64,000 nucleotides of DNA, taken from assembly GCF_027887165.1 (NCBI RefSeq), contig NC_077228.1:429824457-429888456 (forward strand), given 5' to 3'. A program made the translations under genes and the position numbers. The notes below the pieces were generated by a model. The model was not told where the DNA came from and did no database searches. It saw only the letters and a program-made list of their open reading frames with translations. The DNA is from Monodelphis domestica (taxonomy: Eukaryota > Chordata > Mammalia > Didelphimorphia > Didelphidae). Of the stretch, positions 55,960 through 64,000 are shown piece by piece (positions within the stretch are counted from its first letter, which is position 1; each line of letters starts with the position of its first letter).

Positions 55960-56770
55960 GAGATAATATTGTTCTAAATCTTAGTATGAAATAATCAAAC
56001 AAAAATCAAGAAATCAACCAAGAGGTATTTATTTGTTTTCTATTATCCTCATCATGAGTAGTAAATATTTTTAAAAATCTATTATATGGCATTGTGTTAC
56101 TATATTGGCACTACAAGAGAAGTGATAAGTTTAATTTAGGTAACAACTTAGGTGAGGAAGTAAGATAGATACTTTAGGGAAAATAACACTACAAGGTCTC
56201 AAATGATAGTACTATATATACTGACTATAAAGTTGGAAAGAACATGAACTGGTAATGTAGAAGTATTTGGCTTCTACAAAGGTCTCTTCATAAGAATTCC
56301 ATAGACAAATAGAGCAATTATTGTCCTGTTTTAAAAATGAAAACAACTGAGATCCAGACAACCAAAATGACTTGTCTACACAACTATTAAATGATTGAGC
56401 TGAGATATCTCTCTTCCAGTATTTTCTCATCAATATACTTTTTCTAATTTCTGTTTGCTCCCAATTTGGATAAATGGGTTTATTTTTTATGTGTGTTTTT
56501 TTATAACTGGTTTTTATAAGAAACAAGTCAAGCCTTGGATTTATAATTAGGGACATTCCTTCCCCATGAAGAATAACAATCAAGATTATAGCTTCAAACT
56601 AAAGATTATTTCTCCTAACCTAAAATAATTTAGGGGAAGATAGATATAATTCTAGCCTAATGCCTATTCTCTGAGGAGAACAGAATGGTTAGTGTAGCAG
56701 CTCTAATCTCCTGCTCCCCTCCCAATTAGGAATTAAAGACTCCCTTGGAAAAGGATGTGCAGAAGAAACT
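55960..56770. other. Mostly unassigned; one MIR remnant
   Basis: A weak antisense MIR at 56320-56425 (TGAAAACAACTGAGATCCAG). The 123-codon minus frame at 56212-56583 runs through that MIR and is not a gene. Confidence 0.4.
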
Positions 56771-56776
56771 GTAGAT

Positions 56777-56830
56777 ATCTATCCATATCCATATCCATGT
56801 TCATATCCATATCTATATCCATATGCATAT
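56777..56830 (+). repeat. (CCATAT)n microsatellite
   Basis: Imperfect hexamer repeat, about nine units. Confidence 0.9.
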
Positions 56831-56984
56831 TCTTCTAGTTATATCCTGTGCTTATAAGTATTTAATAAATGGTTCTCTAAGGAAAAAGTATGCAAAACAC
56901 ATGTTAAATTTTAATCTGTATATTATTTTCTTCAACACTTCTTCTTGGACTATCAACAAAACAATAAATTGTTCTTACCTTCCA

Positions 56985-57035
56985 CTCTCCCTTTTTCCTC
57001 CCTCCCTCCCTCCACCACCTTCCCCCCCCCCCCTC
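56985..57035 (+). repeat. (CCCT)n and C-run low complexity
   Basis: CCTCCCTCCCTCC followed by a run of about ten C. Confidence 0.85.
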
Positions 57036-57039
57036 TCTT

Positions 57040-58180
57040 CCTATGTTCATTCATTCCTGCCTTCCAAATTAAGAAAAAAATTTAATGGACTTAATCTCTG
57101 TTACACTTTTTCATAGAACTATATTACTGTTCAAAAATGTGACACCAATTGAGTAATCACTTTCTTTTCTCTCATGGTCACCAGACCAGTGAATTAGGTA
57201 GAATTTCAGAGGAGCTCCATAGCTAAAGGACACGGCCAATCTACGAAATTCTTAAAATCCCATTTCTTATGCTTCACTAGAGCAAGATAAATTTTACTTG
57301 ATGCATCACATCCTTAAGCAAACTCAAATGTACCTTTATCCAAAACTTCCTCTCAAGGTTTTGATTTAAGGGCTCTCTACTCAAGAGCTTCATGCTCTAG
57401 GGAACATGTAGTCAGGAACTGAAAATCACGAGTAATCAAGAATTTCACCCTAAGACAAAAGACAGTAAAGTTAAAGACCTGTGTGTAAAGTAAAATCCTG
57501 ACATGGACTACTCATAGTAAGAATTCAGTTATACTTTTGTCCAGATCATCTCCCTAGCTTATAACATGATTTCTAATGCCTCCCTCAAGCTATGACATTA
57601 TTTTAAAGTGGGAGAAGTCCTTGTCATCCTAAACTTATAATTCTAGAATTGAAATTATGATATAATACAATAACTATTGACATATTACATCATATGATAT
57701 TATATGATATATAAAATATAAAATATGTTAAAAATAAAGCATTCAAATGCTTTGTGCATGAGGATTCAAAGGAAATTGTTTTGTCTTCCATTGTTAAACA
57801 GAAAATTACATGTGACTGAGATGTAATGAAGAAAAAATTGTGTATTTGAATTCACTGAAACTCAGCGTTAGATTGGAACTCAGAGGCCATTTAGTCCAAA
57901 CTCCACCTTTACAGGAATCTAATTTATAACATCTCTTCAACAATTAACCATTAAACCTTTACTTTGGAATTCCACATTCTTATCTTGGAAATATGTAGAG
58001 ATCCAAAGGAGGTCCCTAGCATGTTGAGTTTTGGAAACTCTGTGAAGGGTTTATGAGATGATATTGTCAACAGTGGCAAAGAATAGTAATATATGAATGG
58101 AGATGAGTCGTATTTTGAGGGAGTGCCTGCACTAATGAAAGCCCCGTTTAATCAAAATATTGGATGGAAATGGGAGAATT
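57040..58180. other. Unassigned sequence
   Basis: No gene or confident repeat; 57855-57975 may be an old MER-type remnant. Confidence 0.3.
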
Positions 58181-58184
58181 CCTA

Positions 58185-58290
58185 GGACTCCCTTTGTGAC
58201 CTTATATAAGTGGATCTCAGTTTTCTTATCTGTAAAAAGAGAGGACTAAATGATTTCTCAAGTCCTTTCCACTTGTAAGATTTTATGGGT
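58185..58290 (+). repeat. MIR fragment
   Basis: TCTTATCTGTAAAAAGAGAG and CTCAAGTCCTTTCCACTTG; sense MIR. Confidence 0.65.
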
Positions 58291-58339
58291 TTTTGATTTC
58301 TACTTCTGGCTCTGCTATTAATCAAGCTATTTGTCTTCA

Positions 58340-58612
58340 ATATCACATTCCAGGCAAATTGGACAGCTTACAGTCTCTCCTTATACATCTCATACTTTTC
58401 CACCTCCATATCTTTGCTCAAGCTCATACCATCATCATTCCTCTAGCTATTGATTCCCTAGTTGTCATTTAAAGCCCAACTCTCATATTACCTTCTTCAG
58501 GAAGCTTCCCATATTCCCTGTAGTCAGTTATGACAGTTTTCCACTTCAAGTTTGTGTAGCTCTTTATGCTCTCTAATATATTTATCATATATTATTTAGC
58601 ATTTTTGCCTAA
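58340..58612 (+). repeat. L2 ORF2 end and 3' UTR part
   Basis: CACCTCCATATCTTTGCTCA, TTTAAAGCCCAACTCTC, TTCTTCAGGAAGCTTCCC in sense L2 order. Confidence 0.8.
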
Positions 58613-58662
58613 TTTTTGTAAATTTTGCATAAAATGGATTTTGCATATTATTTCCATTTTTG

Positions 58663-58700
58663 CATGTGATGTGATGTGATGTGTGTGTGTGTGTGTGTGC
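58663..58700 (+). repeat. (GATGT)n / (GT)n microsatellite
   Basis: Three GATGT units running into about ten GT dinucleotides. Confidence 0.9.
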
Positions 58701-58704
58701 CCCT

Positions 58705-59334
58705 GTAGAATATAGGGGCAGAAAATCATCTTTGGATTCTAGAAGATTAATAATGAAGCAGACTATACACCTCTTGATAGAGAGGTACAAGGTGCAGTCA
58801 TGGTCAATGAGTTCAATGAATTTGTTTTGAGGGACCAAACGTATCTGTTACAAGGGTTTTGTTTTTCTTTTTCTTTTTTCTTCTTCTGTGTCAGGGAGGG
58901 GATACAGAAGAGAGAAAATAAATTTTTATTAATTAAAAAAATAAATATTTGTTTAAATTGAATTGAATTTTTATGACCTGCTCATGTAGAAGTAATATTT
59001 AAAGGGGTGTTAGCTAACTAATCTTACTATCTCATTTACTTCTTTGTCATACTGCGGTTATCTGTGAAAATAAAACAAACAAATATATCCTCTGGTATCA
59101 ATTACTGTAGGATGTATTGACTGTTTCCATGGGTTAGTTAAAGCTTGTTTTATAAAAAAACAATTGAGCAAAATACAAAGCCCTAGAGGGAAATGTATAT
59201 GCTTGTAAAGAAAATTAAATGCTTTCTTTTACTCCTGTCAAATTCCAGTGCATTAAAATGCTTGCTCAGATCTTGGCAATAATATGCTGCCTATTTATTG
59301 CTGAACTGCAAAAAGAGTTTAACTACAACTATGG

Positions 59335-59335
<1 letters not shown>
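58705..59335. other. Upstream flank of IYD, unassigned
   Basis: AT-rich, no repeat recognised; may hold distal promoter elements, but none stands out by motif. Confidence 0.35.
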
Positions 59336-59337
<2 letters not shown>

Positions 59338-59372
<35 letters not shown>

Positions 59373-59394
59373 ACACACACACAAACACACAGCA
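59338..59394 (+). repeat. (AC)n microsatellite upstream of IYD
   Basis: About 28 AC units with two small interruptions, ending about 130 bases before the TATA-like element. Confidence 0.95.
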
Positions 59395-59510
59395 AGGATC
59401 TTTGCCCTTAGGGGAAAGACCTTGGAAATTCTGAACCCTGTTACATTCATTTGGACATAATCACTTCTGTGCTTTTGTATCTCCTCCCCCTCAGTCCTCC
59501 TTCCTGTTCT

Positions 59511-59581
59511 CACTGCTCTGGTTTAAAAAGAGCAGTGAAGGGAGGAAAGCTGGGCATTATTCTTTGCCAAGCTTCAGAATC
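59511..59581 (+). promoter_or_regulatory. IYD: Putative IYD core promoter and short 5' UTR
   Basis: A TATA-like TTTAAAA lies at 59522-59528, about 55 bases before the IYD ATG, which would place transcription start near 59550-59556 and leave a 5' UTR of about 25-32 bases. The element sits in the 9-base loop of a perfect inverted repeat: CACTGCTCT at 59511-59519 and AGAGCAGTG at 59529-59537. No CpG island is present, which fits a tissue-restricted TATA promoter. The role is inferred from position and motif. Confidence 0.55.
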
Positions 59582-59750
59582 ATGTCTTTCTTCCTGACTC
59601 CAGTCTTGATAGCAGTTATCTGTGTGTTGATTGGGTGGATCTTTAAAAGTGAAAGCAAGAAAGCAGACAATGAAGTTAAAACCAAGCCAGAACACCGGCC
59701 ATGGGTAGATGAAGACTTAAAAGACAGCACAGAGCTCCACCAAATAGAAG
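59582..59750 (+). CDS. IYD: IYD exon 1 (iodotyrosine deiodinase, N-terminal membrane anchor)
   Basis: Codes for the first 56 residues plus one base of the next codon, so the intron is phase 1. Residues 1-22 begin MSFFLTPVLIAVICVLIGW and form one hydrophobic membrane anchor. A charged linker follows, ending in RPWVDEDLKDSTELHQ, which matches from memory the start of human IYD (MYFLTPILVAILCILVVW, then RPWVDEDLKDSSDLHQ). IYD is a membrane-tethered, NADPH-dependent flavoprotein of the nitroreductase fold; it removes iodide from mono- and di-iodotyrosine so that the thyroid can reuse it. The FMN-binding catalytic domain comes from later exons, which are not in this window. The ATG has A at -3 and is the first ATG after the predicted start of transcription. 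The exon ends at GAAG with donor GTAAAG. Reading past the donor gives only a short non-conserved tail. Confident from the protein match; the exact exon end is inferred from the donor and from human IYD. Confidence 0.93.
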
Positions 59751-59869
59751 GTAAAGAAGCCAGGAGTACTGCTTAGCTTTATTAGCATTTAGCAGTTTTC
59801 ATTGTATAAATGAAAAGGAATTAATTAGTTTTGCCTGCTGTACAAATGAATTCCAAGCAAATGTTTGAG

Positions 59870-60290
59870 TGGAGTCAAAGGACCCAGGTTTGAATCCCAG
59901 CACTGCCATTCACTAATTATTTGACTTTGATTGTTGTTGTTTGGTTGTTTTTTAGACATAACTGATTCTTCATGACCTCATTTGGGGTTTTCTTGGCAAA
60001 GATCCTAGAGTGGTTGTCCATTTCCTTCTTCAGGTCATTTTACAGATGAGGAAACTAAGACAAATAGGGTTAAGTAGCATAGCTAAAAATGTCTGAGGTC
60101 AAATTGGAACTCAAGAAGATAAGTCTTGCTGATTCCAGGACCAGGACTCTACCCACTGTGCTATCTAACTGCCCCTGACTTTGGCAAATCACTTAGCCTT
60201 TTTAGGAATGTTTCCTCATCTGTAAAATAAGGGGTTGGAATAAAAAATATCTAAAATATCACCTATATCTATACCTAAATTTAAGATAAC
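59870..60290 (+). repeat. MIR core-SINE split by a tRNA-derived SINE (IYD intron 1)
   Basis: Sense MIR at 59870-59929 (CCCAGGTTTGAATCCCAGCA) and 60176-60290 (GGCAAATCACTTAGCC, CTCATCTGTAAAATAAGG). TGACTTTG at 59922-59929 and 60176-60183 is the target duplication of the inserted SINE. Confidence 0.88.
59930..60175 (-). repeat. tRNA-derived SINE, group I, nested in MIR
   Basis: Antisense: GATTCTTCATGACCTCATTT, GGTTTTCTTGGCAAAGATCC, TTTACAGATGAGGAAACTAA, TAACTGCCCC at its 5' end. Full length. Confidence 0.93.
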
Positions 60291-60464
60291 ATGTAACCAG
60301 GATAGACCATGTGTACCGGCAGGCTTGTTCCTCCTATAAATAGTTGGCTCTATTCTTGCTGGCTCTATTTCTCCTCACCTAATCATCCATTTAACTGGGA
60401 AGGAGATATAATTGAGGAGAAAATATGGCAAGCTCAGTCTTGTAGAGTTTGAAGTGGTAAATGG

Positions 60465-61610
60465 CCAATCAACAAACCTTTATTAAGCACCTGCTATGTG
60501 TCAGACACTGTATGAGTTGCTGGGGATACAAATCGAAGTGTGAGAGAGTCTTTCTGCTCAAAAAGCTTAAATTCTTCTCAGTGGATAGAAAATAGCCTCA
60601 AATTAATTAAAGAGCATATATAATTAATATTAATTAGTATACATTAATACTATGTTAATATTTAATTAATATAATTGATATAAAGTGATTTGGGGATATA
60701 GATGTGGTTAAGGACTGAGGAGATGGAGAAAGAAAAAACTTCTCACAGGAAGGACTTGAGTCCTGAAGAAAGCTAGGTTTTTCCAAGAGAGATGTATGAA
60801 GAAAAACAGTTATAAGGCATGGAGGAATGAAATAGGATATTGCATACATGTAGCAACAAGTATACACATCTAACTAGAAGGTGAAATCTATGCGTGGGGC
60901 AGCTAGGATACTCAGTGGAGAGAGTTCCTGTCCTGAAGTCAGGAAGATATTTTCCCAAGTTCAAATCTCACTTCAAACATTTATCAGCCTGTTTGCTTCA
61001 GTTTCCTCATCTGTAAAATGAGCTGGGGAAGGAAATAGCAAACTATTCAAGTATCTTTGCCAAAAAAAAAAACACCAAATGGAGTAAAAAAGAAAATTGG
61101 ACATTCCTGAAAAACATCTGAATGATGGAAGTCCATAAGTAGGAGTAATTACTTGGGAAGGTACACTGGAGCCAGATTGTAAAGGGATTTAAATGCTAAA
61201 CAGAGGGGTTTACTTTTATCTGGAAGGCGATTGGAAAGCAGTAGAAAAAGGGAGTTACATTGTCAAACCTGAGCTTTAGTAATGTCAATATCAATTTGAA
61301 AGCTGTGTAGAGAATGGAATGGAGAGGAAAGAGGCCAGCTTTAGGGTGGTCAATTAGGATGCTTTGGAGAAAGATGATCAGGAACTGAACTGGGTGGTGG
61401 CTGTATGAATGGAGAGAAGGGGAATTGAAATGAGAGGACGAATCACTGACTTAAAATTTAATTGATGTCTCCTAGGTTGTCAATCTGGGTGACTAGAAGA
61501 ATGAAACATCCAAGTATAACCTTAGAAGGTAGCTGAAATTTTGGATCCTAGAACAGATGAGAGAAAAAGACTAGAGATGATGAGCTGAGAGATGAAAATA
61601 GAAACTATAT
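60465..61610 (-). repeat. L2, 3' end to ORF2 remnant, split by a SINE
   Basis: Antisense L2 at 60465-60890 (CAACAAACCTTTATTAAGCA, CCTGCTATGTGTCAGACACT) and 61105-61610 (AGATTGTAAAGGGATTTAAA, TGCTAAACAGAGGGGTTTAC, GTCTCCTAGGTTGTCAATC). One of the longest L2 relics here. Confidence 0.85.
60893..61103 (+). repeat. tRNA-derived SINE, group I, nested in L2
   Basis: TGGGGCAGCTAGGATACTCA, CAAGTTCAAATCTCACTTCA, CCTCATCTGTAAAATGAGCT, GTATCTTTGCC then poly-A. Confidence 0.92.
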
Positions 61611-61954
61611 AAAGATAAAGCTTTGAGAGCTATCCAAGTTAAGCCACTTATAACACAGCTCCCAAACAAAGCTTCTATTTGGAAGCCTCTTTGTAGGTTT
61701 GTAGGTGTGTAGGTTTTTGGCAAGTTCTATCATGTGGGAAAGGCTGAGTACAGGCTCAGTGAAGACCCCAAGTCAATTTCCAAGAATCACTTCAGCCAGA
61801 CTCATCAGCAGGTTAGCCTTTGTATGATGAGTTTTTTTTTTCTTTTATCATAGCAACTCTCCATAACAATTTAGTAAATTATAGAAAGATGGTGATATGG
61901 ATAGGTGGCAAGAGCACCTCTCTCAGTGTCATCACAGATCCTTTGTGAAATCAA

Positions 61955-62512
61955 AATAGAGAGCATATCTGACTATGTTGCATGTATTTGCAAAAATTTT
62001 CAGTGGCTCCCTATTGACTTGAGAACAAAATGTAAACTTAAAAACAAACAAACAAAACCCTCTTACTTTCTGTCTTAACTGGGAAGTGTTAGCTTTGAAT
62101 CCAGGACATCCTGTCTCCAGGAGAGCTGCCTACCACTCCCAAAATATAAACATTTTAGTCCTTATATTTTTGACCTTATATATTATAGCTGTGTGTTCCA
62201 GTAAAACTGGGCTCATTCCTTGTTCTCTTCCTGAATTATCCATTCACAACTTGGTTCCCATCTACTTTTCCAGCTTTATTTCATACCACTCATCTTCATA
62301 CACTCTATGGTTCAGCTGAACTGGTTTTCTTGTTCTTGCTTACTCACTGTACTCTATCTTTTGTCTTTGTATTTTCATACAAGTTCTTTCTCATATTGGG
62401 GTTTCCTTCCTTCTTCACCACAGCCTCTTAGAATACCTAGTTTTCCTTCCCAGTGCAGATTAAACACCACCTCCTAAATGACATCTCTCTCTTCCTTAAA
62501 AAATTGTCTTGT
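61955..62512 (+). repeat. L2 ORF2 end with a SINE fragment
   Basis: TTCAGTGGCTCCCTATTGAC, ACTTTTCCAGCTTTATTTCA, TGCAGATTAAACACCACCTC follow the L2 sense order. A short antisense group II SINE piece lies at about 62050-62125. Confidence 0.75.
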
Positions 62513-62519
62513 ATCTTAT

Positions 62520-62805
62520 ACTACATGAACTCAAGGCCCATTACCATACTAGTTACCTTGTTCTGGACATTTTCCAATTTATGAAGATCTTTTGTAATAT
62601 TTGGCACCAAGAGCTAAGCCAAGTACTTTAGATGTGGCCTGGATAGGGCGGGCACAGGACAGCAGAACCACCAAATTTCTAACCCTGAACATTATAATCC
62701 TCTTGACATATCCCATGATTACCTTTGTTTCTTGGCTGACACATAACGCTATAGGCTTATAGTAGGTTTGTAGTTCCCCAAAGCCTCCATTCAGTTTTAG
62801 TGAAA
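62520..62805. repeat. CR1/L3 LINE relic
   Basis: CTTGTTCTGGACATTTTCC, TACTTTAGATGTGGCCTGG, ACAGGACAGCAGAACCACC, GATTACCTTTGTTTCTTGGC match the CR1/L3 pattern known in amniotes. The 111-codon frame at 62579-62914 runs through it and is not a gene. Confidence 0.65.
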
Positions 62806-63103
62806 TATAAAAGCTTCCACTACTGAAACTTAAAAATTGGTCAATTGTATCAAAAGCTAAAAAGTGGTCAGGAGCAATAAAAAGATAAAAAAAGCTTTTT
62901 AGTTTCACAAACACTTAGTTTTGTGGAATGACTGAGGAAATAGTAAGGAGGGAAGGTCAGGTAGGTAGAGAGATTTACTTTGGAGGATTAAGAATGAAAC
63001 TAAAGCAGGGCAAAGTGAATCAATGAGATAATTTCAACTTCCTTCAGTGTCTTTTTTCTTTTGAACCCTTGTCTTTTTCTTGGCTCTTTATGTTTTCGAC
63101 CAT

Positions 63104-63156
63104 TAATATCTATCTATCTATCTCTCTATCTCTCTATCTCTCTATCTCTCTATCTC
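63104..63156 (+). repeat. (TATC)n and (TCTCTATC)n microsatellite
   Basis: Four TATC units followed by several TCTCTATC units. Confidence 0.92.
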
Positions 63157-63174
63157 CTTGATTATTTTCTCTGA

Positions 63175-63370
63175 TTTTCTATCTTTTTTATCACTGACTT
63201 TGTCAATGTCTGTCTCTTTCTCTGTCCTTGTCTCTGTCACTGTCTGTTTTCTCACTGTCTCTATCTCTGTCTCTCTTTCTCTGGCTTTGTTCTCTGTCTT
63301 TGTGTGTATGTGTGTGTGTTTCTCCCTCTCCCTTATTCTCTCCCTCTTCCTCCCTTCCCTCCCCCATCAT
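63175..63370 (+). repeat. CT-rich low-complexity tract
   Basis: TCTCTGTCTC-type units with a GT run at 63301-63320. Gives false Ser/Leu/Val-rich frames. Confidence 0.9.
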
Positions 63371-63374
63371 CTGT

Positions 63375-63740
63375 CAGTCTAAACTGACTAGTCTCAGCAG
63401 TCAGAGATATGATTGATTTGAAAGTCAGAAGTTTCACAATTCCCCCTCACCATCTCAACAATTCCAGACTTGACTAAAATGATCACTGGACTTCCAAGCC
63501 CATTGAATTCTTTAGTTAATGTCATTTACATAAGACTGATTTGTAGTTGAAAACTGTGAGTTAAGCACCAAAAAGGACTTTAAGAGGATCAAACAATCAT
63601 TAAGTCAATTTTAAAATTGCTTTTATTGAGTTACAAAATAGTAAGTGGGAAAGCTATCATTTAACCATTTGCAATAGCTGACTTATATGGTATGTGAAAT
63701 TAATATGAAATATAATCTCCTACCCATGCATGCATATTTA
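63375..63740. other. Unassigned sequence (IYD intron 1)
   Basis: Nothing recognised. Confidence 0.3.
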
Positions 63741-63744
63741 GTTA

Positions 63745-63936
63745 TGTTAAATTTATGGTTGGACTGAATATTTAATTGGTCACCAGGGATTTAATTTCTA
63801 AATCCCCAAAATGTATTACTAAAGTAAGATGGAATTTATGGTAGTTTATTTACAATAGAAGGAAGATATTAAGGAAGAGAGAAAAGGGGAGAGAAAAAAA
63901 AGAGAGAGAGACAGAGACAGACAGAGAGAGAGAGAC

Positions 63937-63991
<55 letters not shown>

Positions 63992-64000
63992 ACTCTGGCT
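63745..64000 (-). mobile_element. Solo LTR, family A, cut by window edge
   Basis: TGTTAAATTTATGGTTGGAC, GACTGAATATTTAATTGG, CACCAGGGATTTAATT and TATGGTAGTTTATTTACAAT match the left end of the other family A copies. The usual GA-rich part has expanded into a long (GA)n at 63899-63990. Continues beyond the window; whether internal retroviral sequence follows is unknown. Confidence 0.7.

Larger units (their letters stand above)
59751..64000 (+). other. IYD: IYD intron 1 (5' part)
   Basis: Sequence after the exon 1 donor. It holds MIR, L2, tRNA-derived SINEs, a CR1/L3 relic, CT-rich repeats and the edge of a solo LTR (listed separately). I searched the frames for the human exon 2 product (the part around HIPFSHNHYP and RRSVRF) and found nothing, so intron 1 runs past the right edge. 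Confidence 0.75.

Noticed and set aside
56212-56583. 123-codon minus-strand frame
   Set aside because: Runs through an antisense MIR remnant and AT-rich sequence; no family resemblance.
1-59300. Possible 3' exons of PPP1R14C, the gene I recall as lying upstream of IYD in human
   Set aside because: Looked for its conserved C-terminal peptide (IKELLSRIRGMRKL) in the available frames; not found.
59338-59394. CRISPR-like or other spaced repeat arrays
   Set aside because: All short direct repeats seen are simple microsatellites; no repeat-spacer pattern, as expected in a mammal.
6163-61103. tRNA genes
   Set aside because: The A- and B-box-like sequences all belong to tRNA-derived SINEs with tails; no cloverleaf gene seen.
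62579-62914. 111-codon minus-strand frame
   Set aside because: Crosses a CR1/L3 relic; no conserved residues recognised.
63158-63416. Ser/Leu/Val-rich frames resembling membrane protein
   Set aside because: CT- and GT-rich low-complexity DNA.
59751-64000. IYD exon 2
   Set aside because: No frame resembling the exon 2 product; the intron seems longer than the window.

Overview
This window looks like marsupial nuclear DNA: AT-rich, CpG-poor, and packed with repeats typical of marsupials. These include tRNA-derived SINEs of the MAR1/WALLSI kind, MIR/THER1 core-SINEs, L2, L1 with the marsupial-type 3' UTR, hAT DNA transposons of the OposCharlie kind, and solo LTRs of endogenous retroviruses. 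The species cannot be fixed from sequence alone. Repeat family names rest on recognised consensus sequence; no database search was run.

Only one host gene is supported. Exon 1 of IYD (iodotyrosine deiodinase, the thyroid flavoprotein that recovers iodide) starts at 59582 on the + strand and ends at a GT donor after 59750. Its TATA-like promoter lies just upstream, inside a perfect 9-bp inverted repeat. The rest of the window to the right (59751-64000) is the start of IYD intron 1; exon 2 is not in it. Everything left of about 59300 appears to be the intergenic flank upstream of IYD. I see no exon of another protein-coding gene there.

Layout. 1-11500: L1, L2 and SINE fragments, a 740-bp solo LTR (1700-2438) and a 347-bp solo LTR nested in an L1 (9119-9465). 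11500-15850: SINEs, MIRs, L2, a medium repeat here called family R, and a duplicated unlabelled 235-bp block. 15990-16680: the only sizeable unique block with many CpGs, the best candidate regulatory element besides the IYD promoter. 16900-30550: L2, MIR, hAT, L1, a long CT-rich tract and two further LTRs. 30740-37730: a composite in which pieces of L1 (a 5' UTR with two tandem monomers, an inverted ORF2 start, and the reverse-transcriptase-to-3'-end part) surround a broken gammaretrovirus-like fossil (integrase region plus one LTR). 37730-59300: more SINE, MIR and L1, a nested LTR pair (40406-41814), another solo LTR, an L1 ORF1 fragment, a short near-identical duplication and a CpG-rich copy of family R (55250-55830). 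59338-59394: a CA repeat close to the IYD promoter. 59751-64000: intron 1, with SINEs nested in MIR and L2, a CR1/L3 relic and the start of another solo LTR running off the right edge.

No CRISPR array, operon, RNA gene or clearly new functional system is visible. The more interesting points are the palindromic IYD core promoter, the CpG-bearing unique block, the two local duplications that no recognised repeat explains, and the L1/ERV composite.
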